Shown here: in pieces, positions 53,580-62,335 of the stretch
Layout: every line of letters begins with the position of its first letter
Numbering within the stretch: the first letter of the stretch is position 1
Assembly: GCA_009829735.1 (NCBI GenBank)
Contig: CM020618.1
Location: forward strand, 31,410,894 to 31,474,893
Direction of reading: 5' to 3'
Origin: Pyropia yezoensis
Lineage: Eukaryota > Rhodophyta > Bangiophyceae > Bangiales > Bangiaceae
Length of the DNA: 64,000 bases
Translations under genes and position numbers: made by a program
The notes under the pieces: generated by a model
Seen by the model: only the letters and a program-made list of their open reading frames with translations
Databases searched by the model: none
Told to the model about the DNA's origin: nothing

Positions 53580-56500
53580 GTGTTCAAGGGGACATTGCTC
53601 GTCCTGCGTAAAGAAAACCTCAAGATTAATGCTCGTATGCGTGTGGGGGATAGCCTCCCCCAAGCTGTTACGCCGGTGGTTGACACGGGAGCCGGACCAA
53701 GCGTCATCACTGAGAACCTGTTACCTCCGGGCTGGCGTCGACATGCCTGGAGAGCGCCTACCAGGACCCATATCGTCGACGCTTCGGGTCAAACCCTACG
53801 ACCGCTTGGCCGTCTTCCTGTCGCCATCTATGTCAACAATGAACCAATGCTTTTTCCCTTTCTAGTAGTCAAGACCCTATCAGTCCCCCTCATCCTAGGC
53901 TGGGACTTCCAGAAGCAGCATGTCAAGAGCATCCTACCCGGAGAAGGGAAGGTCCAGTTCAACCATGGGTTTGTGTCACCGGTATTGGAACATCTGGACG
54001 CCAAGGTTCGTGTAGCCAAGAGCAAGAGGGAACGCATCCCACCCTCTACCTTGACTCTCTTCAAACCGGTGCTCCTACCTCCTCGCTCGGAGACCAAGGT
54101 TCAAGTAACGACCCGGATTGCAGGTCAATGCCTGATCTACGGACGTAAGGAATTTCTGGCGAAACACCGGTTATACTTGGCCCACGGACATCACAAGAAG
54201 GTAGAAAGGCACACCCCGTTCTCGGTGCTAATCGTCAACGTGAGCCGGAAGCCAATAACCCTCGCCAAGGGCACCCGAGTTGGTACAGCAGAGCCTTACC
54301 GGGGATCCGCCCGTGCTATGAGCAAGGAAGACCTCCTGAACCTGCAACAAGAACTGGCATCCAACTTGACGGCCTTAGACGTACCTCCGAAGCAAGAGCA
54401 GGCTGGCAGCGCTACTCCGAAACCCGAACAAGCACCACCCGGGATGCCGAAGGTCAAGCAAGAAAATGTCCCTCCCGACTTGAAGGAGGCACTGGAGAAG
54501 CTTCTCCAGGAATATCGGCACCTGTGGTCGGGAGAGCTGGGCAAGATGGACGCCACTCTACACCGGATTCAACTCAAGCCGGAAGCTAAGCCAGTGCACA
54601 TGCAACCATATCGGGCCGGACCTCATCGCCGGGATGAGATTGAGAAGCAGGTTAACAAGATGCTCAAGATGGATGTTATCGAGCCGTCTGATGGCGAGTG
54701 GGCTTTCCCGGTGGTAGTCGTCCCGAAAACCGGCGGTCACTTCCGTTTCTGCGTTGACTACCGGCGCCTGAACGAGATGACAGTCAAGGACGTATACCCG
54801 ATACCCCGGATGGATGATTGCCTCGACTTTCTTGGTGATGCCACCCTCTTCTCGACGCTGGATTGTAATGCCGGTTACTGGCAGATCCCTCTGGCTGACG
54901 AGGACAAGGACAAGACCACCTTCACGTGCCACCGGGGACTATGCCGGTGCAAGCGTCTTCCTTTTGGTCTCACCAATGCTCCGGCGACCTTCCAAAGAGC
55001 CATCGACATCATCCTGTCCGGGCTAAGGTGGAGAACACGTTTGGTCTACCTGGATGACATTATCGTTTTCTCCAAGACCCCAGCGGAACACCTGGAGCAC
55101 CTTCGGGAGGTCCTGGCCCTCCTGTCCAAGGCTGGAGTTACCCTCAAGGCCGAGAAGTGCCACCTGTTTGAGACTGAGGTGGAGTATCAGGGGCATGTGC
55201 TGAGTCCGGGGGAGCTCCGAGTCAATGAGAAGAACATCAAGGCCCTCCGGCATGCACGGCAACCCAAAACCCAGACGGAACTCAAGAGCGTCCTGGGTAT
55301 GTGCAACGTCTATCGCCGGTTCGTACGGGACTATGCTCTGATTGCCCGGCCACTGACCAAGCTGACCAGCAAGAAGCTTCCCGCACAACTCCCGGTGTTC
55401 GACGAGAAGCAGACCGCGGCCTTCGAAGAGCTCAAGAAGCGCCTGACCACCACTCCAGTACTGGCGTTACCCAAGCGGGAGGGCCAGTCTGTTCTGGAGA
55501 CGGATGCCTGTGGCGTCCAGGTGGGGTGCTCACTACTCCAGCAGCAACCTGATGGGCACTTCCTCCCGATAGGCTACTACAGTCGCGTCTTGACTCCAGC
55601 TGAGAAGAACTATTCCACGACCGAGCGCGAGTGCTTGGCAGTCGTCTGGGCGTGCTTCCTGTTACGGCCATATCTTGAAGGACAAGAGTTCCTCATCCGG
55701 ACGGACCACGCCAGCCTAAGGTGGCTGCTATGCATGGACAGCAGTCAAGGAAGGGTCGCCCGGTGGCGCCTACGCCTTTCGGAGTTCAAGTACAAGGTGT
55801 GCACCAGAGCAGGGAGGGAGCACCACTGCGCCGACACCATGTCCCGGCTGGAGACTCCTGCAGCCGATACCGGTCCTATCCCGGAGAATATACCTTGCTT
55901 CATCCTCCCGAATGTCGGACGTGGCTGGCACGCTCCCCTGTATGAGACACCTGAAGCTCATCAACCGGTGACCATTCACCGGATGCTGGAGGCACAACTG
56001 ACGGATCCTCAATGCTTGGAGCTTCGCCACCAAATGGACCTGAACCGGAACAGTCGTTTCTCCGAGTCTACGGACGGACTCCTAGTACGGGTGTCACCCG
56101 TCGATGGGGCCACTCAAGTCTACGTACCCCGGGGCCTACGAGCTGACATCCTACGCCTGGAGCACTCGTCTCCCCAGGCCGGACATCCTGGTATCAATCG
56201 GATGTATGCTTCCATGAGACGACACTATTACTGGGAAACCATGGCCAGTGACGTCCATAAGTACCTGGAGGCTTGTGTTTCGTGTGCAAGGAACCGGTTG
56301 TCCCAGAGGAAGAAGACTTCTAAGCTACGCCTATTCCCTGCGGCGGAGCCCTTTGCAAGCTTAAGCATGGACATCCTGGGGCCCCTACCTGAAACATCCA
56401 GAGGCAACATATACCTGCTCATCATTTGTGACCGGTTCTCCAAGTTCACTCGAGCAATCCCGCTGAGGACCATCACGGCTCTGGATGTCACGTCAGCCTT

Positions 56501-57539
56501 TTGCAAGTACTGGATAGCTGCCTACGGCCCTCCAGACTCCGTCTTAACCGACAACGGTCCCCAGTTTGCATCCCTGTTCTTCAAAGGAGTCTGTGACCTG
56601 ATGGGCATCAAGAACTTGTACACTACGACGTACCACCCTCAAACGAACGGCCAGGTGGAACGATTCAACCGGACCCTAGTAGACATGCTACGGCACTACG
56701 TGGAGGAGCACCAAGAAGACTGGGACGAGCTCCTGGCTGTCCTCACTCTAGCCTACAACTCCCGAGTTCACCGGACAACGGGGGTCGCTCCACTCGACTT
56801 TGTCACCCCAAGGCGGCTGACCAACTTCTCCCTGGAAAGAATACCAGACGGTCTCCAGCCTGCACTGAAGTCAGGTCCCAAGGCAAAGGATGAGTTCCTG
56901 GAACAACTGAAGCTCCTGCTCCCAAGAGTCAAGGAGTCAATCTCGAAGACCCAGGAGCGATACAAGCGGGGCTATGACAAGGGCGTTCGGGAAAAGAACA
57001 AGGAACTGGGTGGTGGCGACTGGGTTTTTGTGAACAACCATAGCAAGACCCGGGGGAAGCTGGACTCGAAGACGGATGGACCTTATGAGATCGTGAATAC
57101 GGACGGTTGGACCTTTCTTCTAGACGTGGATGGCTCCCCGTACCGCGTGAGCAGCGACCATGTCACCCGAGCTCCACCGCCAAGCCAACGGGACTTGACC
57201 CGGCGCAAGCGGGCCGCAGTACCCTGGCTATCCCAAGAAGAAGGTCGGGAATATGTCTACGTCAAGTTTGTGGACCATGCCTGGAGAGACGGACGCCTGT
57301 ACCTGCGAGTACGCTGGTTCGGTTTTAACCCGGCAGATGATACCTGGGAACCCTCAAACCGGCTACCCATCGCGGATGTCTGTGCCTACACGCGACGGAA
57401 CGGGATAGAGGGCACTCCAGTGGCCAGAGCCGGCAAGATTCTGGAGTCGGACTCGGAGGAGGACCAAGAGGATGGGGCCAACCAAGACCCTCGGGACGAG
57501 CCGAGTTCATCCGCAACGGATGCGGAACAAGAGGATTGA
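53580..57539 (+). CDS. G3 pol polyprotein, single frame of 1319 codons
   Basis: Domains with approximate residue numbers: aspartic protease 30-120 (VDTGAGPSVI; LILGWDF); reverse transcriptase 360-590, with RLPFGLTNAPATFQ and catalytic VYLDDIIVFS at 489-498; RNase H 630-740 (ETDACGVQVG; YSTTERECLAVVWA); integrase zinc region 855-910 (HSSPQAGHPGINRMY; CVSCARNR); integrase core 925-1040 (SMDILGPLP; LTDNGPQFASLF; HPQTNGQVERFNR); chromodomain about 1219-1275 (LYLRVRWFGFNPADDTWEP), then an acidic tail. All acidic active-site residues of protease, RT and integrase are visible. It copies the element RNA into DNA and inserts it; the chromodomain is known in this clade to guide integration. The frame begins with GTG at 53580, so expression probably depends on gag in some way I cannot see. 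Confidence 0.9.
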   Translation: MFKGTLLVLRKENLKINARMRVGDSLPQAVTPVVDTGAGPSVITENLLPPGWRRHAWRAPTRTHIVDASGQTLRPLGRLPVAIYVNNEPMLFPFLVVKTLSVPLILGWDFQKQHVKSILPGEGKVQFNHGFVSPVLEHLDAKVRVAKSKRERIPPSTLTLFKPVLLPPRSETKVQVTTRIAGQCLIYGRKEFLAKHRLYLAHGHHKKVERHTPFSVLIVNVSRKPITLAKGTRVGTAEPYRGSARAMSKEDLLNLQQELASNLTALDVPPKQEQAGSATPKPEQAPPGMPKVKQENVPPDLKEALEKLLQEYRHLWSGELGKMDATLHRIQLKPEAKPVHMQPYRAGPHRRDEIEKQVNKMLKMDVIEPSDGEWAFPVVVVPKTGGHFRFCVDYRRLNEMTVKDVYPIPRMDDCLDFLGDATLFSTLDCNAGYWQIPLADEDKDKTTFTCHRGLCRCKRLPFGLTNAPATFQRAIDIILSGLRWRTRLVYLDDIIVFSKTPAEHLEHLREVLALLSKAGVTLKAEKCHLFETEVEYQGHVLSPGELRVNEKNIKALRHARQPKTQTELKSVLGMCNVYRRFVRDYALIARPLTKLTSKKLPAQLPVFDEKQTAAFEELKKRLTTTPVLALPKREGQSVLETDACGVQVGCSLLQQQPDGHFLPIGYYSRVLTPAEKNYSTTERECLAVVWACFLLRPYLEGQEFLIRTDHASLRWLLCMDSSQGRVARWRLRLSEFKYKVCTRAGREHHCADTMSRLETPAADTGPIPENIPCFILPNVGRGWHAPLYETPEAHQPVTIHRMLEAQLTDPQCLELRHQMDLNRNSRFSESTDGLLVRVSPVDGATQVYVPRGLRADILRLEHSSPQAGHPGINRMYASMRRHYYWETMASDVHKYLEACVSCARNRLSQRKKTSKLRLFPAAEPFASLSMDILGPLPETSRGNIYLLIICDRFSKFTRAIPLRTITALDVTSAFCKYWIAAYGPPDSVLTDNGPQFASLFFKGVCDLMGIKNLYTTTYHPQTNGQVERFNRTLVDMLRHYVEEHQEDWDELLAVLTLAYNSRVHRTTGVAPLDFVTPRRLTNFSLERIPDGLQPALKSGPKAKDEFLEQLKLLLPRVKESISKTQERYKRGYDKGVREKNKELGGGDWVFVNNHSKTRGKLDSKTDGPYEIVNTDGWTFLLDVDGSPYRVSSDHVTRAPPPSQRDLTRRKRAAVPWLSQEEGREYVYVKFVDHAWRDGRLYLRVRWFGFNPADDTWEPSNRLPIADVCAYTRRNGIEGTPVARAGKILESDSEEDQEDGANQDPRDEPSSSATDAEQED

Positions 57540-57684
57540 GAAGAAGGGAACGGGTATATCAAGGAGAACACGCAATACAAGCATGGAACAATCAAGGAAA
57601 ACAAGCACCCGCTCGGGCAACCCTTCTCTCCGCCTCTTCCCTCCTCGCTTCTCCCAAGACCCTCACCCTCCTTGCCTCCAACTA
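57540..57684. other. Spacer between the convergent G3 genes
   Basis: 145 bases of A-rich then CT-rich DNA with no frame. A weak stem-loop, CTCCCG ... CGGGAG, overlaps the antisense stop at 57686-57717, again at the convergence point. Confidence 0.5.
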
Positions 57685-58329
57685 CTACTCCCGGCGCGGA
57701 CGCTGAGCCGCGGGAGTGTCCTCCAGCGCTGCCTCCGCGGCACGACGGGAACCGGAGGAAGACGGGATGACGTAGTGCGGTGGACGCGGTGCATCCCGGT
57801 ATGACGCCATCGGAGTAGTACCGGTAGTTGCCGGGGGCTCCCGCTCATCCAGATATGCCCGTCGGCGCCCCTGGAAGCCAGTGAAGGTTTCTGACCACTG
57901 CTGGGCCAAGCCATGCCGCGTCAAGGTCGCCAGAAGTTCGCCAACCACCGGGCTGTTCGACATCTGGTCCGCCGTGTGAAGACGAGCCTTATCCATCTCT
58001 GTCAAGACCCCGCGCTGGAGTTCCTTGCGCCAGAGGTCCAAGCAATCCTGCTGGCACTGGGCCGCGCCGGCGTTGCCGACCACCGTGGAGTAACGCCGGG
58101 CCGCCAGAGGGTCCTGCCCAAGAAGCATCTCCGGGAGACCCACCGGGGGGGTCTCGACCGGGTGCATCACAGAAGCCGGGGGAACCCGATCCGTCCCCGC
58201 CGTGGCGACCGGCGCCGACATCGACACCCGAGGAACCGGAGGCAGGAGAGCGGCGCGACTACCCGAGTTCTCCTCCGCAACACTCGCCGCCGGAACCACG
58301 GGCCCAGCTTGGATCTCGGAACTGGACAT
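57685..58329 (-). CDS. G3 antisense gene (unknown protein, ~214 residues)
   Basis: From ATG at 58329 (MSSSEIQAGPVVPAASVAEE) an intact frame runs opposite to pol and stops at 57685, 145 bases from the pol stop. The N-terminal half is Pro/Val/Ala-rich; the C-terminal half is helical and charged (QDPLAARRYSTVVGNAGAAQ; CLDLWRKELQRGVLTEMDKA; SPVVGELLATLTRHGLAQQW; FTGFQGRRRAYLDEREPP), ending basic. Upstream codons stay open to an ATG inside the start of the 3' LTR at 58519, which would give 277 residues. No known domain; no similarity to the G2 antisense protein that I can see. Its being open in a very young element does not by itself prove function, but the composition looks coding. Confidence 0.55.
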   Translation of the reverse strand: MSSSEIQAGPVVPAASVAEENSGSRAALLPPVPRVSMSAPVATAGTDRVPPASVMHPVETPPVGLPEMLLGQDPLAARRYSTVVGNAGAAQCQQDCLDLWRKELQRGVLTEMDKARLHTADQMSNSPVVGELLATLTRHGLAQQWSETFTGFQGRRRAYLDEREPPATTGTTPMASYRDAPRPPHYVIPSSSGSRRAAEAALEDTPAAQRPRRE

Positions 58330-58499
58330 GACGTCCAGACTCCGGGGGAACGCGAGGGCCAAGGTGAAGGAGAGAAGGGGGGCAGAGAACCGGAGCAGGT
58401 GATCGTGACCAGGGTGAAGACGCTCGACCTCGGCATCGGTGTGGACGTGCTCGAGGCTGTGCACGGTGGCACCTGGTTCGGCCCGAGGACGTGCCGGAC

Positions 58500-58513
58500 T
58501 AGGGAGGGAGCTA
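58500..58513 (+). other. Polypurine tract of G3
   Basis: AGGGAGGGAGCTA runs into the 3' LTR start TGTAGC, with a short CTA spacer. Confidence 0.7.
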
Positions 58514-59084
58514 TGTAGCATCCCTGGCCCCGACTTGGGGCCGACCCGGGACTACAACCAGAGGGCACCAGGTGCCAGAACACGCCCGCCGTGTGGTGAT
58601 GGTTGGCGGCCGTGGCCCGTGCCCGGCACTGGGATGCGGTGGACTACGCTATCCACACGTGAGAGAGGGATTGCTGATGGGTTTTTGCATACTTGTGAGG
58701 GACTTGATTTGAGAGAATTTGAGTGTGAGATTAGTGAGTGGGAATAGAATTAGTAGTGATAGTGGCCCCCGACCTGACGAGGTTAGACTCGGGTCGGGGC
58801 CACTCGGGGTTATGGGGGGGCTACCTGGCCAACGTGCCGAGGCTCCCCCAGATGCACGTTAAGAGGGACAGCGAGGCGCCCTTGGCCCGCGCCCTCAGGA
58901 AAAAGACAACTGCGCGTTTGCTTTCCTCTTCCCCGTGTGCACTACCGTGCGTATCTGTTTGCTCTGCGAGCAGGCACGTGAGGCAACAGGCATACCATTC
59001 TCGTAGTTCCCCTTTCTGTGTTACCTGTCCCTTTCCCCCGAGGGATATTGACACGTGTCTGAGAGGATCGAGTTTTATACCACA
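58514..59084 (+). repeat. 3' LTR of G3 (571 bp)
   Basis: Same length as the 5' LTR and, by direct reading, different from it at about two positions, both in the first 35 bases. Confidence 0.95.
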
Positions 59085-59089
59085 GGTCC
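59085..59089. repeat. Target site duplication of G3, right copy (GGTCC)
   Basis: GGTCC, identical to 50903-50907. Confidence 0.95.
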
Positions 59090-62000
59090 CACGTTTTCAC
59101 ATGCTCACTCACATAGTGCCGCAGCTGCCGAACAATAGTTTTGTTGAAGCGCTTCACCTGCCCATTAGTTTGTGGGTGGTAGGGGGTGGCATAGTTTGCC
59201 TTAACCCCCAACATATCCAGCACTCCCTGAAACAGTACAGACGCGAATTGCGGTCCATTGTCCGATAGTGTACTATCCGGAATGCCATACGCGGCAACCC
59301 AGTGATCTAGGAAGGCGGACACGACCGACATAGCCGTGATCTCTGCCAGTGGGATCGCTCGCGTAAGTTTCGTGAAGCGGTCACAGATAACCAGGAGGTA
59401 CTGATTGCCCTCCTCGGTCACTGGCAGTGGCCCAAGGATGTCCATCGCCAACGCGGCAAAGCGCTCCTTGGCCGGGAACAATAGCATAGCCGTAGTAGGC
59501 CGCCGTTCCATCAGACGGTTCTGCGCACAACTTGTGTAGGCAGCCACCCAACTGTAGATGTCCACCACCATGGACGGCCAGTAGTACCTGGTCCTCAGGG
59601 TCTGGCACAGTTTACTAGACCCCAGGTGTCCACCTGTGGGAGCGATATGCTCCCTCTCAAGGATACTGTCCTTGAGGGATGCGCGGACGACAAGTTGTTC
59701 GGTCCCCTGGAATACCCCCCTCCTCATGAGGAGGCCATCGTCTCCGAAAAAGAACCGCGTCTCCGCCACTGTATCCAGTGTATCCCTCTGCGACTTGCAG
59801 AAGGGATCCTCGGCCTGGGCCTTCACCACCTCGTCCAGGGACAGGGGCAAGTACTTCTTGTTCCCTGGCGCCTCGCGGCTCAACGCCTGTCCCGAGCGCG
59901 TGACTACCCCCACGATGGGGATGTCCTCATCGACTGGGTTAGTGTCCAGCCCCTCGGTAGGTACCCGAGAAAGGCCGTCGGCCAGGGCATGTTGCCTGCC
60001 AGGTCGGTACTCAATATCAAAGTTGAAGGGTGCCAGTCGCACCCTCCACCGGTTGAGACGAGTGTTCGTACAATCCGTCTTGAAGATGAACTGCAACGCG
60101 CGGTGGTCACAGCGGATGAGGAACTTCTCACCCTATAGGTAGTGACGAAGTGACGTCACCGCCCACACCACTGCGAGTCCTTCCAACTCGGTGACTCCGT
60201 AGTTCTTCTCGGCCGAGTTCAGCCCCTTGCTGAAGTATCCCACCGGCAAGTACTCCTTGTCCGGCTGCTGCTGAAGCAACACACAACCAAGTTGGTCGTA
60301 GCTAGCGTCCACATCCAGGATGTATTGGCCTCCCAACCTGGGAATAGCCAAGATGGGGGGCTTCAGCAGAAGGTCCCGAAGAGTCTCAAAGGATTCCTGC
60401 TCCACCCGACTAGGGGGAGGCAGGTTCTTCGGTAGCGTTGAGCTAACTAGCTCATTCAACGGCTTCGCCACCTTGGCGAAGCCCTTGGTGAAACGTCGGT
60501 ACACGTTGCACATCCCGAGGAAGCTCCTCATCTGGGTCTGGGTCCGGGGGTACTGAGCCTTACGGATGGCCCTCAAGTTTTTCTCGTTGACACTGAGACG
60601 CCCCGGACGGACAACATGTCCCAAGTACTCCACCTCTTGAGTGAAGAGGTGGCACTTACTCGCCTTCAGTGATACACCGGCGTCAGCAAGTATCTTGAAC
60701 ACCTGGCTAAGATGGCCAATGTGTTCCTCCGGACTTCGGGAGAACACAATGATATCGTCTAGGTACACGAGACAGATCTGCCACCGTACTCCGGCCAGAA
60801 TCATGTCCATAGCGCGCTGGAAAGTTGCCGGCGCGTTACACAGTCCAAACGGTAGTCGCTTGCCTTGGTAGGTACCACAGTGACAGCTAAAGGTAGTTTT
60901 ATGCCTGTCCTCTGGGGCAATGGGAATTTGCCAGTACCCCGCGTTACAGTCCAGGGTAGAGAACACGTTTGCCTCCCCCAGAGAGTCCAGACAGTCGTCC
61001 ATCCGAGGTAGGGGATAACTGTCCTTCACCGTGCTCTCGTTGAGCTTACGGTAGTCGATACAGAACCGTGGGGTCCCATCAATTTTTGGGGACGATAACC
61101 ACCGGACTCGCCCACTCGGCGTTACTGGCCTCGATCACATCGAGGGCCTCCATGCGAGCAACTTGCTCCTTGACGAGGGCCCTTGAACGGGGTCCTCCCC
61201 TATACGGTTGTTGGCGTATAGGGGGTGCACCGGGCTTCAACTCGATTCGGTGTTGGGTAGCTCTCATGAGTCCCAATTGACCATCCCACAACTTGTGATA
61301 TTGGTCCAAGAGGCGTTTAACTTGAACCCTCAACCGGGGTGGAACACCCTCCATGTTCACATGGGGCCGAGGAGAGGCGGCCGACTTCGCTTGGTGCTTC
61401 TCCTTTCCTGACTTCGGGTCGCTACTCGCGCTCGCGTTGAGGGTGACCGCTACTACCGGTCCCTCATGTTGGTCGATATAGCCGAACTTGGCTCCCGACT
61501 TGAAGTACTTGGGCGACGAGCTCATGTTCATAACCTGGATCCTCCACGGGACTCCGGCTTTGGAGTCCATCGTGCCAAGGGCAACATGCACTTGGTGCTT
61601 GCGAGCAAGACGAGGGTGAGGGTGCACCAACCCGTTCCCCGTATAATCAGTTACAACGTCGACGTGCGCCACCGAGTTGGGGGGTAACGTGACTTTACGG
61701 GATAAACGAAGGGTAGCAGTAAACCCTTCCCTCACAGAGCAAACGGGTTTCGACTGTGAAGCTGTCACAGGAGCCACAGACTTTCCCTTACCAAGGATGG
61801 GGATGGTTTCCCCATTCATCAACTTGACCCAGTACTCAGGGCCACAAATCAAAGGCACTTGAGTTACAACATAAGGGGTACCCAGAAGCAGGGGTACCAA
61901 TATATTCTCACCTACTCCATAGGTCACGTCGACCTCATGGGTCCCCAACCTAGTTGGCAGGGTCACGGCACCAACGATGGGAAGTACCCCACCATTGATA

Positions 62001-62335
62001 TCAATCAGGTGGTCAGCTTTAGACATCCAGCGTTGGAGCTTCATCTCCTTTGGTAATAGCGACTTGCGTATCAGGGAGGCTCCTGACCCGGTATCAAGTA
62101 CGATACGGGCACAACAGGCGCGGCCGGGGGCAAGTTGCACCCGTCCAGCCACCTGGAAGTTCTCACCCGTCAGCACCGCGATGATCCGACGTGGGTTTAC
62201 GTTCTTGGGGAGTCCTACCCGAGGTGGGCGGACTCCCTTAGGTCGCCGCAGTATCCGGCATGGTTGGTTCGTCCTCTTGACCCACTTGGCCGAGGCTGCC
62301 GTTGTGAGCTTCGGACGACCAGCTTCAACGGTCAT
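59085..62335 (-). pseudogene. G2 pol of copy 2: protease to integrase core
   Basis: Reading from high to low coordinate: protease about 62130-61830 (VLDTGSGASLIRKSLLP; LVPLLLGTPYVV); reverse transcriptase about 61300-60400 (LPFGLCNAPATFQRAMDMIL; CLVYLDDIIVFS); RNase H about 60330-60000 (LDVDASYDQLGCVLLQQ); integrase zinc region about 59650-59490 (HIAPTGGHLGSSKLCQTL); integrase core about 59440-59130 (LAMDILGPLPVTEEGNQYLL; LSDNGPQFASVLF; HPQTNGQVKRFNK). The copy is better kept than copy 1, with about three breaks besides the insertion of G3 at 59085. Confidence 0.85.

Larger units (their letters stand above)
50908..59084 (+). mobile_element. Ty3/gypsy chromodomain element, family G3, nearly whole (8177 bp)
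   Basis: Bounded by GGTCC duplications and two 571-bp LTRs (TGTAGCATCC to TTATACCACA). Order: 5' LTR, gag 51691-53451, pol 53580-57539, convergent antisense frame 57685-58329, polypurine tract, 3' LTR. The LTRs differ at about two positions, both near the start, which puts insertion very recently on any ordinary neutral rate. It sits inside the integrase of G2 copy 2. Pol is one uninterrupted frame and gag has about one interruption. Sequence differs from G1 and G2 throughout, including the LTR, so it is a separate family. Confidence 0.95.
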
